Positions 33,549 through 45,164 of a stretch of 64,000 nucleotides of DNA are shown here, one piece after another; positions within the stretch are counted from its first letter, which is position 1, and the number at the start of each line of letters is the position of its first letter. Position numbers and translations under genes: made by a program. Source of the DNA: Fomes fomentarius. Lineage: Eukaryota; Basidiomycota; Agaricomycetes; Polyporales; Polyporaceae. The notes beneath the pieces were generated by a model, which made no database searches, had not been told where the DNA came from, and saw nothing but the letters and a program-made list of their open reading frames with translations. The stretch covers positions 1,550,001 through 1,614,000 of the forward strand of contig JABYQN010000004.1 of NCBI GenBank assembly GCA_022606135.1. Direction: 5' to 3'.

Positions 33549-35432
33549 TTATATCCCACCGGTATCTGCGTCTAGTCCGTCATGATCCTCTTCAGGTTGA
33601 TTCTCGATCCTGTAACATCCATCCAGCCGAACAACTCGAAAGACCGTCCAGAATGCGTATGGATTGCGTGGGGTCAACAGCAGTATAGAGTCCAGTGAGG
33701 GACTGAGAAGCGGGACGAGCGTTTCGGCCACCTTCTCGAGCTTCCTCGCGAACCTCACGCGCTGCCCGGGCACATCGTCGTACTCTGAGAACGGCTCCAG
33801 GTTGACCGGCAGCACGGGAGTGTCGGGGAAATCCAAACTGAGCTTGAGTTTCTTGAGATATGCGAGCGGGGCGATCATTTGTGCGATCCTCTCCTGAGGC
33901 AGTATGATTATGCACCAGTGAATAACAATCAGACCGTGGACTTCCTGTACCGGGAGCAACGAAAGGCTCACCACGGGAATGTCGTCACCGCGCTCGATAT
34001 CTCCTGATCTGCAAGGATACGACCCAGGGGAACGACGCTGCTATGTGCTGCCAAAGGGTGTGTTCCGCAGCATCCGCACGATACTCGAGCTCGAGTTCGG
34101 TCACAACCGGCGTGGGACACCTTCGCAGGATCGACAGGACCTCCGAGGACGATAGCAGGGGGTAGACGTAAGTGCGATACCTTCGGGCCAGCGCCGATTC
34201 GAGCCATCGTTTCTGGGTCAACGACGGACACGAAGGGAGCGAGAGCGTACGAAGGGTGTGCGGGATGTGGCCCCAGAGCTAATCGTGAACCACGGGGTTG
34301 GCGAGCGTCAGCTGCTCAAGCTCCGGGCAAGGAAACGGTGTGAGGCGGTCATCGGCGGGCCAAAAGCAACGCTGTTCCTCACCACTGGACAAGGTGAGCT
34401 CGACGACGAGGATGCGTAGTTGGGGCATGCACGAGAGGAGGGAGAAGAGTGGAACGCCTGGCGTTGTCCGCTGTGCGCCTCGGAGGCGGAGCTCACGCAA
34501 ACGCGGCCAGCCCCATTTGAACATCGACTGCATTGGCGCGGGTTCGGAAGGGAGGATGAGAGTCTGGAGGGTTCCGTGTAGCCTGCTGAGGATCAGCGCG
34601 AGTGCCTCCTCTTCAGCAGGGAAAGGGCAAGGTTTGCGGGGGAATGTGACGGTATAGGAGAAGAAGGTGAGTGGAGCAAGTTCTTTGGATTTGATATTAA
34701 GATTGTCGGAGGGAAGCCGTGTGGGGGAGGGGATGAGCCCGCAAAGGTACAAGGACCGGAGAGTGGGGAGCTTGAGATTCGTTCGGACGAAGCTCCATGA
34801 CACGCCGTGGATCACGGGAGCATCTGCAATCAGTTTGAGGCTGCACAGGAGGGGTATATGGCGCAGGATAGATCCTAATCTGTTACCACCAACGACACCA
34901 CAAGTATATGGATCGTCGGCATAACGAAGTCTAGAGCCTGGTGATCGCGGGACACCAAGCAATCTCGATATCAAACTGCCTTCTCCCGCAGCCCTGTCCT
35001 CGCATCGGTCGACAATAATTAACTCTCTGAAAGTGGCGGTTAGTGCAATTGACAATGGAGTAGAAATATAGTAAACTACCTGACATATGGCCACAGCGAA
35101 CGTGGTAGGAACACGTCTCTGTGAACGATTGGTGTGATGATCGTCCTAGTCACTGAACGGAAGATAAACGGAGTGCAGAGATTCCGTAGCAGCCTGCACG
35201 TTCTGGACATGTTGAGAAGGCTGTTTATTGATTGTAGCTCCTCGAGGATGCAAGTGAGTGTGTCTTGGTCCAGATCCAATAGCCTGACCTTTTGATCCGC
35301 TTTTCTGCCCGCGGAGCGTATACGGTGACTCAAATTGTGGTTACTCAGGACATACGGCTGTTAATTAGTTGTTGTCATCAAACGCGTCGAAAGACTGCTT
35401 GAATTGCAAGACACGTACTGAGTGCTCAACAT
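33549..35432 (-). pseudogene. F-box protein gene with in-frame stop and frameshift
   Basis: The model is exon 1 35419-35432 (tentative, MLST), exon 2 35080-35328, exon 3 from 35026 leftwards, and a last exon 33893-33549. The F-box reads LLDLDQDTLTCILEELQSIN, SLLNMSRTCRLLRNLCTPFI, followed by leucine-rich segments (LPTLRSLYLCGLIPSP, WPRLRELRLRG, PELEQLTLANPVVHD). A TAG at 34279-34281 interrupts the frame, yet the same frame continues with LWGHIPHTLRTLSLPS and further family-like sequence. A second break near 33988-34000 changes RYRAR to GDDIPV; the last intron (33894-33971) then joins cleanly to ERIAQMIAPLAYLKKL. It is either a decaying paralog or a gene hit by sequence errors. The call as F-box family is fair; the call as dead gene is uncertain. 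Confidence 0.6.
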
Positions 35433-36387
35433 GACCTGCCCTAAATACACCTGAGGTGCTACACTGCCTAGACACGACTAGATATCATCTTCATTCTTTC
35501 AATGAGCATCATGATCTCACATGTAAACACATCATGAACAAGGTTCAAACGTTCAAGGGTCACCGGTCATCAATGACATGATGTCGAATAATCGTATGTA
35601 CCGGAAGAGCTAGATGCAGAGGAGTTCAGAAGGCTCGTCGAGGCCGTAGAGATCGCCCAGCAACGTTTTACCGGAGATGTCTTAGTCTTGTTGAAATACC
35701 TACGTGTCTACACATGGGTCGCAAGTCCGAAGCACTGGGACCGCACCCTGTCGCCGCCCTCCTTCAATGTCGTCCGGGACCGTGACAAGCAGCACTTCAT
35801 GGCCGGCGCACACGGAGCGACCGAGTGTGGCCAGGCGCTTGAGTCTTGACGACATATGTATTCAGGAATAGAGGTGCGGCGGCCCGGTGATAAGGGTGAT
35901 ACCGCAGTCAACATTGGACGTGATAGCGACAAGACAGAGCTCGAGTGCTGGTGCGAGACGTAAGGGTCGAATGTTGATACACTGAAGGAGTCGGAGGGTA
36001 CACGACAGACAAAGGACCATTCTGCACCACACGATAGGCGGCCTATAGGGGAGTGCAAAGGCAAAAACCAGATGATAGGCAGTTGGACTCGATAGTCATG
36101 CAATAGGTTAACTTCGCCAAAATTGCACGCCCATAAGCCGCCTATCGCCCGGTGCAAACTCTGAGGGTGCCCGGAGGGGTACGATGGGAACGCATGACAA
36201 GAAGTTAGAGAAGGAGGCATTCCAATGCTGAGTGCACAAGGAGCCACCGGCTGTGCGGCCCAAAGGAGAGAGCTGAGCGGGTGGGCTGTGGCGCCCGGGA
36301 ATGGCCGAGAGGGGACGAGTGGGGAAGGCGGGGAAAATATCACAAGCCTTGGAGTGGGGCAAGCGTGCACTCTTACGGAAACCGTCC
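35433..36387. other. divergent intergenic region, 0.95 kb
   Basis: This lies upstream of both the broken F-box gene and the bHLH gene. A 236-aa open frame on the minus strand (35708-36418) overlaps the bHLH 5' end, is P/S/R-rich and is probably a shadow. No specific element is recognised. Confidence 0.4.
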
Positions 36388-37993
36388 ATGGCTCTCTTCT
36401 CGCCCTCCGAGTCTGCATACCTCACCTCCTTCCTCTCCGCCGTCGACCTCGACTCCTCCGTCACCCCCGATGGCGATGTCGAGCCCGGCGTCGCTGACCG
36501 CGTCCCCCACCTCCAGGGCACCGAGGCCCTCACAAAGGCCACAAAGGACCTCATGGCGCTCGACGTACCTGCTTCCTCCACCTCCTACTTCGACGGCCAC
36601 CCGGGCCACTCTCCACTCGGCCAGGGACAGTCAGCCGCGCCTAGCTACTGGCCAAGCATCCCGACATCCGAGTCGGGGGCGTCGCTCGCCTCGGCTGCGC
36701 TCACGTTCGGCACCCCAGACGTGCGCTCCTCCTCCCCCGCACACTACCTCGCACGCGGTTTCAGCTCGTCCACCGCACCCTCCGATCCCTCGCGATCCTT
36801 GCCCCGGCTCGAGCGACAGGGTTCCAGTTCTGGTGCCATATTCGACTCCCACCTACCCTCGCAAACGCACGTGCAGATTGCACCCCTCCGTGGATTCGAC
36901 CCATCAGGCCCGGGGGGCTCCTCGGGCTTCACATTGCCCCCAATATCCACGTCAAATGGTGTAGGTGCCCAGCAGGGAGCAGCGCGGTCGGCCGCAGTGC
37001 CTTCTCCGGCATCGGCGTCCTCGGCGCTCTCGACTAACCCGACTACATCCTCGTCTACCTCGGTCAAACGACCGCTGTCTGCATCTGCGCAATCTGCAGT
37101 CGACCCGAGTGCCGCAAAGCGGCTCCGCCGCTCCCCGTCCGGCACCCCGTTTTCGTCCACGTCAGGCGCCCCTGGCGCGGACCCAACGAAACCCCGACGC
37201 AGCGCTTCAGGTCCGAGTAAGAGCACATCCGCCGGTGCCCCTCCGTCGTCTGCTTCGGGAAATGCTGGGAACTCGAGCAAGGGCGCGTTGCTCTCGCCGT
37301 CGCAGAAGCGGGCGAACCATATACAGTCCGAGCAGAAACGGCGGGCGAACATCCGCCGTGGATACGAGGCGCTGTGCGACACCGTGCCTGCGCTGCGCGA
37401 GGCGATCCGTGCGGAGGAGGAGCGGGAGCGGACGAAGGAGATGGATGGTTACGAGGACCCGGATGGGAATGGCAAGGGTAAGGCGCGGGGAGGCGCTGAG
37501 ACTCAGAGGGGCAAGAAGAAGAAAGGGCGGGGCGAGGCCGAGAAGCCAGACGGGAGAGCGGGGCCACGGAGCGAGAACGTCGTGTTGCAGAAGAGTGCGT
37601 GCTTGTTTACTGTCTACCGTCCAATTCCTCTTTTACGACGGTAGCTCGCTTCGCTCCCGTACCCGTCCTACGCGTTCTATCACCCTTTGCCGTCCACCCT
37701 CCCGCATTGCACATTGTATGAAGCCTGTAAATGCTCAGCACTAACCCCACGTTCCTACAGCAATCGACTACATCAACGGCCTCCTCGCCGAGCGAAGCAC
37801 AATGCAACAGCGTTTAGAGCTCGCTCGGGGCATGCTACCCCTTGGACACCCTGCTCTCCCGGTAGACCCGCGACATGTGGACGCCAACGGGGTCCCACTG
37901 TGGGAACGCGAGTGGAATGGGGGCATGGACCTCGTCGCCGGCGCCGGGGCAGGTGGCCCAGGCGACGACGACGGCAGCGAAGACGAAGGGTGA
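36388..37993 (+). CDS. basic helix-loop-helix transcription factor with expanded loop
   Basis: Two exons (36388-37594, 37761-37993) give 479 residues. The long N-terminal half is S/P/A/G-rich and disordered, with a nuclear-signal-like AAKRLRRSPS. The bHLH domain starts with SPSQKRANHIQSEQKRRANI, whose H..SE.KRR is the E-box-contact pattern, then helix 1 GYEALCDTVPALREAI. The loop is expanded to about 60 residues of charged low-complexity sequence before helix 2, SENVVLQKTIDYINGLL. The intron cuts helix 2. A leucine-rich continuation and an acidic tail follow. It probably binds DNA as a dimer in the nucleus; target genes are unknown. The upstream in-frame ATG at 36301 would add 29 residues; MALFSPSESAYLTSF at 36388 looks the better start. 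Confidence 0.82.
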
Positions 37994-38286
37994 CATTTGC
38001 GCGACCCAACGGATAATAATGTACGATATACATAAGCGGAGAAGGCTGACCGACGTTCCACAGCAATCTGCGGTGCCGGCACGAACACTACACGCTAAAA
38101 GTTGAACACTGACACGATGGACCTAGACCGCAGTGCCGTGTAGGAGGATTGTAGTACGTGGACCATATACTAATCAATACATGCATGATATACCCTGTCA
38201 GTACAATACAATGAGAACATAGTGCACACTGCACATATAGCTCAATCACAGCGCTAGCTCTATCGGGACGCGAGAGACGAGCTCGC

Positions 38287-40322
38287 TTAGTAGTCGTCGA
38301 AGTCCATCTCCATGTCGATGTTAAAGAAGAAATGCTGTCGGACGAAACGATCAGTGCCTGGTCCACGGGGAGGCACAAACAATTGCTGGGCATCCAATGG
38401 CCATGGGAGCATTGGACTCACCTTGTACAGACTCATGACCTTGACGACCCATGCCTCGAGGTGGAAGATCTTCTTGTTCCCCACGCGCATGCGCCCCTCC
38501 TATATAGATAAACTCAGTATCAGGTGTGAGGTGCACGCGGGCTTGCGCAGCCCGAAGAAATGACGATGGGGATGACGTACGTATATCGCAGCCCAGTGCA
38601 TGATGTCGGCCTTGAGCGCCTCGTCGACCTGCTCGACGACGCGGTCTGCGATCGTCTGCTTGGCGGTTAGCGTTTACAGCGCGTTGGCATTGGTCAGCCA
38701 TCGTCTTTCAGGTGTCTGGCGCAAGACAGAAGAAGAACAAGACAAGAAGGGTCAGCGTTACCTTGAGCACCACGGAGGGCGGTATGCAGTGGCTGAGGAG
38801 CTCGTAGAGCTTCTTGCGGACCTCCATGACCTGCGCGGGCGACTGCTCCGCGACGATCATGTCTGCGACTTTGTGGCAGTATGTCTCCCAGTCGGGTTTT
38901 GCGATGCTGAGCGCGCTTGCTTCGAGGTCGGTGCTGCAGAGGAGGAGGAGGAGGCAAAACAACGCGGTTCCCACTTGTCAGACGACGACGGCCTGCGACT
39001 GAGGAGGGGACGCGTACTTTTGCATCTTGAGAGCCTCGAGGACGAGGATCGCCTTGCGCATGTTGCCGTTCGCGTCCGCAGCGATGAGCTTCACCGTATC
39101 CTCCGGTATCGAGAACCCTTCCCGTTTCCCCACAAAATCCAGCACGGTCTGCATCTGCAGAGCCACAGCGCACGGGGGCGTCACGTCAGCGCGCACCAGC
39201 CTTTCGTTGTGTTTCTCTCGCGCGCTACAGCAAAGCTAACGTGCAAGACGCAAGACGCACCTCGTCCGCACTGGGCGCGGCGACGCGCATGAGGAGACAC
39301 CGGGAGCGGATCGGCGCGATGAGCTTGCTGGTGCTGTTCGCGCAGAGGACGAGACGCATGTTGGACATGTACTTCTCCATCGTCCGGCGCAGCGCCGCTT
39401 GCGCGTCGCGCGAGAGCGAGTCCGCTTCATGGATCACCACAACTTGCGTGTGTACAATCCCCACGGCGAACGAGGCGGGGGTGCGTGCATGAGGCGGGCA
39501 AGGGCAAGGGCGAGGACAAGGACGGGGAGAGACAGAGGTAAGACTAGAACTGAGAGGCGGAGGGGGCAGGAACGGCGCAACGGCCAAGGGCCAACGCACC
39601 TTTGAACCGCTGCTTCGCGTTGAGGTCAACCTGCTGCGTCTGCGCGATCTCCTTCAGGATCTCCTGGATGACCACCCTGTCGTAATGGCCCACTTCGCTG
39701 TCGAGCGGCAGCCGCAAGCAAGCAGAATTAGCACTCACAGCGGAGAATCCCTACGCAGCACAGCGCAGCTACACGCACCTTGGCGTAATCTCGATGTGGT
39801 AGTTGCTCTGCACGACGTTCACGTCCAGCTTGCGCTTTGTGGGCGTGAGGAACACCCGCTGGTCGATCTTGAGCTGTATCCCCCCATCCCCATCCCCATC
39901 CCCATCCACAAGCAGCACGCCACACCAGCAACCGTCAACCATCCGTGTCCCACCACACACACAAGTCCAAGTCCAGAGTCCGACGCACCTTCTCAACGCC
40001 CTTCCCAAACAGCTCGAGCAGCGTCCCCGCGATCCTCGTCTTCTTCCCCGCGCCCGACGGCCCGTAAAACAGCATATGCGGAAAGTCTCCCGAGGCAGCC
40101 TGTACACAAGCCCAGTCCCCTTGCTTCAGCATCGCAGAAGGCAAAATCCACAGGCCAACAACATCGCGAGACTGACAAGAGCTTTGAGCCGAGCCGAGAG
40201 GCCATGGTGGTAGTGGAGTTCATCGAGAGACCGTGGCCGGTGCTGTTGTTGGCTGCTCTGTCAGCACTGCCCTACTCAGATAGACGCAAGTAAATGCATA
40301 CTTTATCTACCCAGAGAGACAT
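38287..40322 (-). CDS. RFC5: replication factor C subunit 5 (human RFC3 orthologue)
   Basis: This clamp-loader AAA+ subunit opens PCNA for DNA polymerases. Eleven exons are 40302-40322, 40177-40242, 39989-40099, 39779-39873, 39600-39697, 39261-39442, 39018-39154, 38762-38933, 38581-38655, 38422-38499 and 38287-38334, giving 360 residues. Landmarks are [35 protein letters not shown] (Walker A), [20 protein letters not shown] (degenerate Walker B, HEAD), [20 protein letters not shown] (arginine finger SRC motif), and the C-terminal collar ending [11 protein letters not shown]. The HEAD instead of DEAD box is normal for this subunit. All intron phases agree. The third intron holds a CCCCAT repeat. 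Confidence 0.94.
39881..39906. repeat. (CCCCAT)n short tandem repeat
   Basis: Four imperfect copies of CCCCAT lie in the third intron of RFC5, just upstream (in gene sense) of the acceptor at 39874. Confidence 0.85.
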
Positions 40323-40739
40323 TTTTGAAGAGTGTGTGACGGTGAAGGGAGGTTTCAGAGGCTCAGCCACGCGGCCAGCGCGTTCTTCGGCGCGTCATGT
40401 CACGCCGTGACGCGACGCGATTCCCACTCGGCCCGTGACATCCCTGGATGACTGTCAAAGCCAGCTCAGACTAATACTGAGACAAGCGGTTTTTGCTACT
40501 CGCAGCCAGGGTGAACAAAGAACGTATTATACTGTCATTGTCAGCGGGGAACCCATGTAATGGAATAAGTAAGTGTACAACAAAAGCAACACAGCGATCC
40601 TACAAGTACTATAACACTTCAGATTGATTGCCGTCACTCTGCGCATGTATCGTCATAGCTGCGTGTATTCCCAAAAGCCCTCTAATGCCACGACCCATGA
40701 TTCAAATCCCGCGCGTCAAGCGCAATCCGATGTTCTCAG
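40323..40739. other. RFC5 promoter region / TPS1 3' flank
   Basis: This 417-bp spacer lies between two leftward genes. Upstream of RFC5 is the palindromic-looking tcatgtcacgccgtgacgcgacgcg (40393-40417), which contains a CACGCCGTG core. MluI-cell-cycle-like ACGCGA is also present, but this is weak evidence. Confidence 0.3.
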
Positions 40740-42851
40740 TCACGCGAGCGCGTTCTCCGCTGGTGTCGACGGCACGGTGCCGTTCCGGATGACGCTGCCA
40801 TACAGATCCGAATTCTTCTGGTGTAACTCCGCCTGGCCGCCCTTGAGCTCCTCGATGGTATGTGGAAGAGGCTCATTCGCCTGAACAGGGGTATCGGGAG
40901 CCGAGTCCGACGACGGAGACTCAGCCAGAGGTTTTGCGTCCTGCTCGGGCACCTCGATGCGCGTCATTTCGCGCACGAACGAAGTGCCCCAGTATGCTGC
41001 TGAGTACTTGTTGACGTACTATACGGCACGTCAGAAGCTGAGCGTGAACTGCATGCTGAAGAGAACACACCTTGAACAGCTTTCTGTGGTTCTCTGCTCG
41101 CGTCTCGGCATCCATAGTGACAGCTTGGAATATTGCATCCGCAACTTCTTGCGAGTCCCAAGGATTGACGACGATACTGCCGTTCAAGCTCTGGGCGGCG
41201 CCCGCGAACTCGGAGAGAATCATGACACCCTGTCGTTGTTGCTGACATGCAATGTACTCGTACGAGACCTATCCAACGTGTCAACGACCTAAACGTCCTC
41301 TACGCGCAGAGGAGATTGCGTACCAGGTTCATACCATCTCGTGTACTGGTCACGAGACATACGTCGCTGACGGCGTACAACGCGCACAGCTCATCGAACG
41401 GCAAACTCTTGTGCATGAAGTGTATGGGCATGAAGTCGACGGTTCCGAACCGGCCGTTAATCCTACCGACGAGCTCGTTCACCGTCGCGCGCAAGTTCTG
41501 GTACTCCTCGACATCCTGCCGTGACGGTACAGCAAGCTGCGCCAAGACGACCTTCCCGATCCACTCTGGGTGCTGCGTGAGGAATAGTTCGAGCGCGTGA
41601 AGTTTCTGCGGTACCCCTTTGATGTAGTCCAGGCGGTCGACACCGACGATAACCTTGCAGCCGGCAAAGCGTTGTTCGAGCTGGGCTATGCGCTTCTGAA
41701 CCGACTCCTTCTTGATATTATCGATGAACGAAGAGGGGTCGATACCGATTGGGAAGGTTCCAACGTGCGCGAGTCGGCCCTCGAATTCGACACCGTTCGG
41801 CATGGTGGGCAGGCCTAAAATACGGGTACACGATGAGAGGAAGTGACGAGCATAGTCGTACGTGTGGAATCCGATGAGGTCCGAGTAGAGAATACCCAGG
41901 AGGATTTCGCGTCGGACTGGAAGAATTCTGTCTCGGCGTTAGCATGGTCACTCTATACAGGGATTCGAAGGCACGTAAGGAACAACCTTCGCAAGATCCG
42001 CCAAGACAATACAAATCGGAAGCTCAGGATTGTCAGCGAAGATCTGCGGTCAGAAGGTAGAGAGGTACGGCGCGTAAGAGTGCCTCATGGGGCTAATCGG
42101 GCCTCTCAAGCCGTGGGAGTGGAGCAAAAAGAATCGAGAGCGCGTGTAAAGGTAAACGGATGCACTTACCTGTAGATCTCGCTGGACGGGAAGGGGGTAT
42201 GGAGAAAGAAACCGATCTTGATGTCGGCATATCTCGGGGAGCGATGTCTTCCGTGTCGACTCCGTCGAGGATTCGGTCTACTTCGTTGGCGGTGATTTCA
42301 CCGACGTTCTGGGGACCGTCTACGAGAGTGCGGAGGAGCATGGGGAGGAGCATCAAATGGTAGTCCTGAACCCAAACCATGGAGCCGGGGGTGAGTTGTG
42401 TCATAATGGCCTCGGCGAAGGCCATGTTGGCCTGACGGTAGGCAAGCCAGTTCTCGTCCTCGAAATTCATCTCACCGGGATGGTAGTGGAAGAGGGGCCA
42501 GAGAATGGAATTGGAAAAGCCGTTGTAGTGGCGGTCTGCGACGTCATCGTCGAGGTAGACGGCCTGGCATGAGTACTCCTCCTTGAGGCGGCGGTCGACG
42601 ATGGGTCGGTCCTTGGGAGGGATGAAGAAACCAGGCCAGCCGATCCAGGTGAAGGACATGGACTTTTTGCAGCCGGAGAGAGCGGAGACGAGACCGCCAG
42701 AGGACATCTTGAAGTGGTACTCGCCCGAGGCATCCTTATTAATGGTGATGGGGAGACGGTTGGAGACAACGATGATGTGCCGCTGCTCGCCATCCGCGGG
42801 GAGGGAGAGGTCGGGCGTGGAGGGCTCTGTGGAGAGCGTGGCGTTGGACAT
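40740..42851 (-). CDS. TPS1: alpha,alpha-trehalose-phosphate synthase (UDP-forming)
   Basis: Tps1 joins UDP-glucose and glucose-6-phosphate to trehalose-6-phosphate. Exons are 42170-42851, 41324-41927, 41071-41268 and 40740-41018. GT20 motifs are IIVVSNRLPITI, SSGGLVSALSG, FTWIGWPGFFIP, WPLFHYHPGEM, VWVQDYHLMLLP, IGFFLHTPFPSSEIYR, RREILLGILYSDLIGFHTYD, YARHFLSSCTRILGL, VGVDRLDYIKGVPQK, STRDGMNLV and SEFAGAAQSL. Within exon 1 the frame changes between RDMP and DIKIGFFLHT (near 42226). One extra base restores an uninterrupted 587-residue protein; removing a 44-nt intron (donor gtcgac) is the alternative. The true start is the ATG at 42851; the in-frame codon before it is TTG. Two STRE-like elements (AGGGG 42900, CCCCT 42986) lie upstream, consistent with stress control. 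Confidence 0.9.
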
Positions 42852-45164
42852 GGGGGGCAAGACTGGGCTGCGTGGCCAGACGGGGAGTGGTCGGGAGAGA
42901 GGGGTGGAAGGAGGAGAAATACAAGTAGGGTTAGGAGTGTATTTCGCTCTTGTACTCTCTCATCGATGATGCATGTGACATCATCCCCCTGCCATTTTCT
43001 GCGAGAGAGAGACGGGCGCCATCAGCCCAGACCGTGCTCCGGCGCAGCCCGACGATTCCCCGCAGTGGGGATGCTATATCGGGAGAGAAAAGCTGTGCCT
43101 CTGTTTCGTTTACGTTGGCTTTCTCCGGGGACATCGTCCACCTCGAGCTATCGCTGCCATCGCCAGCCCAGTCTCTGCCCATCCGGCCCATCGTCCGCGT
43201 CTTTCCCGCCTTCTCTCCCAATCCGCTCTACGCTCATCACCGCCCGGGCGTCATCCGATCCGTCTCCCGTCGAACGTTGCTCAACTGTCCACGCCCAGGA
43301 CCCTCGGCCGGACGCTTTCTTGACACTATCTCCTCGTCCACTTTCTTCACTCATTATCCGCGGCCCGGTTCACATGCTCACCTCGACACGTACAACTTAC
43401 AAAGAGATCTGCAGTCCTACTTGGCCCGGTGTGATCCTCGCACCTTCGCGGGAGAGCCCGCATCTCCCCAAATCGCCCTTTCCTCCTCTGATTAGCATTC
43501 CGTCCGCTGATGAGAGCTCCAGAAATACTTGGATCTAGGTTTGGGGGCAAGTTCTGAGAGATGCAGCCAAGCAAATCGGACTTCGTAACGCAAGATCCTT
43601 CGACGCGGTGGTTCCGAGATTTTCCTACCTTTCAAAACAAGACGATCAGCATGTGGATGACTCGATGAGCCGACGTACACAGTACCTAATATTTGCCACC
43701 GAAATATACGCAACCGCTCGCTGGTTGACCGTACCAACCGCGTTCGCGCCGTATGCATATGCATACTGGCCGCTGCCAATTCGAATTCACAATCACGTAG
43801 CGTAGCAAGCATCGCAGTCTCCCCTGATGTCGATAAATTTTCACTACACGCTGCGTACATCATCCTTACGTCCGAATTCCATCAACATCGTTCCCGTAAT
43901 CTTCACTGACTATGATACGACTGGTATTTGGGAACGATGAGCCATCCAGACGTTGTCGCATCCTTCTCCGAAGCATGACCGTCCTACTGATCTCCGCGAA
44001 GGGACAAGAGCGACTCTAGCCTGATCGGTGAGTATATATACCTTTTTGGTCCAGTGTGACAACTGCTTACGACGCCACTTGCATGTCAAAATCGTATCCT
44101 AGTAAGATTTGTGGTGCTTCGCGCAAACTGTTGAGGCTCTGCGCACATACATACGAATAAGGCTCTATTTATCGTCAAAATGTACGTCTGCATGTGTTTT
44201 GCACCATCTGGTCGAAACTGCTTCACAGCCCTTTCCCGGAAGTGACATACATAGTCAGGTCTTCGCCGCCGCCGCCGCCGCACGCACGCACGCATTATAG
44301 TAAACTTTACTAGGCATATCAAGATGCCACGCTATGACCAGCGCCTGTAGCATCATGTCAGGATATTGATATGTGCGATCTAGCAAGGGAAACGAAAGAG
44401 ATTCAGTGTGGATCCAAAAAATCTCTCCATCGTACGCGAACAGCTTCCTATACTATTACCTATGGCATATACCGAGGTACGTGTGGAATGGGGTCCATTA
44501 ACCAAACTACGAGCACGCACAAGGTATCCACCGTACACAAATGCGCTTCGATCGGGTCAGGCTACGTAGGCGCGGATCGAAAGGGCCCCAAGATACCGGC
44601 ATCATGTACCCGCACATTCAGAGGTTGCCACACACAACACTACTGTTCATCGCTACTTGGTGGGTTACATGTAACTTCTTCCTAAGTTGTGCGCCCTTTC
44701 TGATGTCGTACCCGCCTGCCACGGTGCTAGTCTTTGATAAATAACGAATCCCAACGCCGCTCCTCGTACTTGCTGAGTGCTCATGCCCATCTCTGCTAGG
44801 GCTACTTACATCAAATGTGGACCAATGAAGTGGGCTAGGCTCGGATCGGGCCGCCATGGGAGATTTACGACACAGGCATATGCATCGTCTGGGCAGTACT
44901 TAAGCACCCCGCAGCATGGGGCATCCGGTTATAACTGAAATTCGAGCTATGACTAGCTAGTATCAACGCTCACGGTCTCTTATCCTCTGGCAGTCCCCGA
45001 GTCGAGCCTATCTGCACAGACGGATATGGATCAGATGTCGTCCCACTCACTCGTTGGTCGAGGTCGAAAAGGCCTTGTATGTTGCGTGAGCATGCCTATC
45101 ACCATTCGGATGTCTATCACGCCTTCTCTGATTCTCCACCCCATACCCATACTACCACAGTCAA
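42852..45164. other. intergenic, 2.3 kb, with TPS1 upstream region
   Basis: No gene is supported. Near TPS1 are AGGGG (42900-42904) and CCCCT (42986-42990), the stress-response element core in fungi. Open frames at 42714-43538 on the plus strand are probably 5' leader shadows. A GCC trinucleotide run (44265-44280) followed by CGCA repeats (44281-44293) lies mid-region. Otherwise nothing is recognised. Confidence 0.45.
44265..44293. repeat. (GCC)5 and (CGCA)n short tandem repeats
   Basis: Two adjoining microsatellites, a GCC/CGC run and then a CACG/CGCA run, lie in the intergenic region. Confidence 0.9.

Noticed and set aside
34279..34293. 15-nt gt...ag segment as an intron removing the F-box TAG
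   Set aside because: Far below the intron sizes seen elsewhere here (44 nt and more); a nonsense change or error is likelier.
36301..36387. Upstream in-frame ATG of the bHLH gene
   Set aside because: The added residues (MAERGRVGKAGK...) look like leader sequence; the downstream ATG begins the family-like start.
35708..36418. 236-codon minus-strand open frame upstream of the bHLH gene
   Set aside because: P/S/R-rich without motifs and overlapping the bHLH coding start; probably a shadow.
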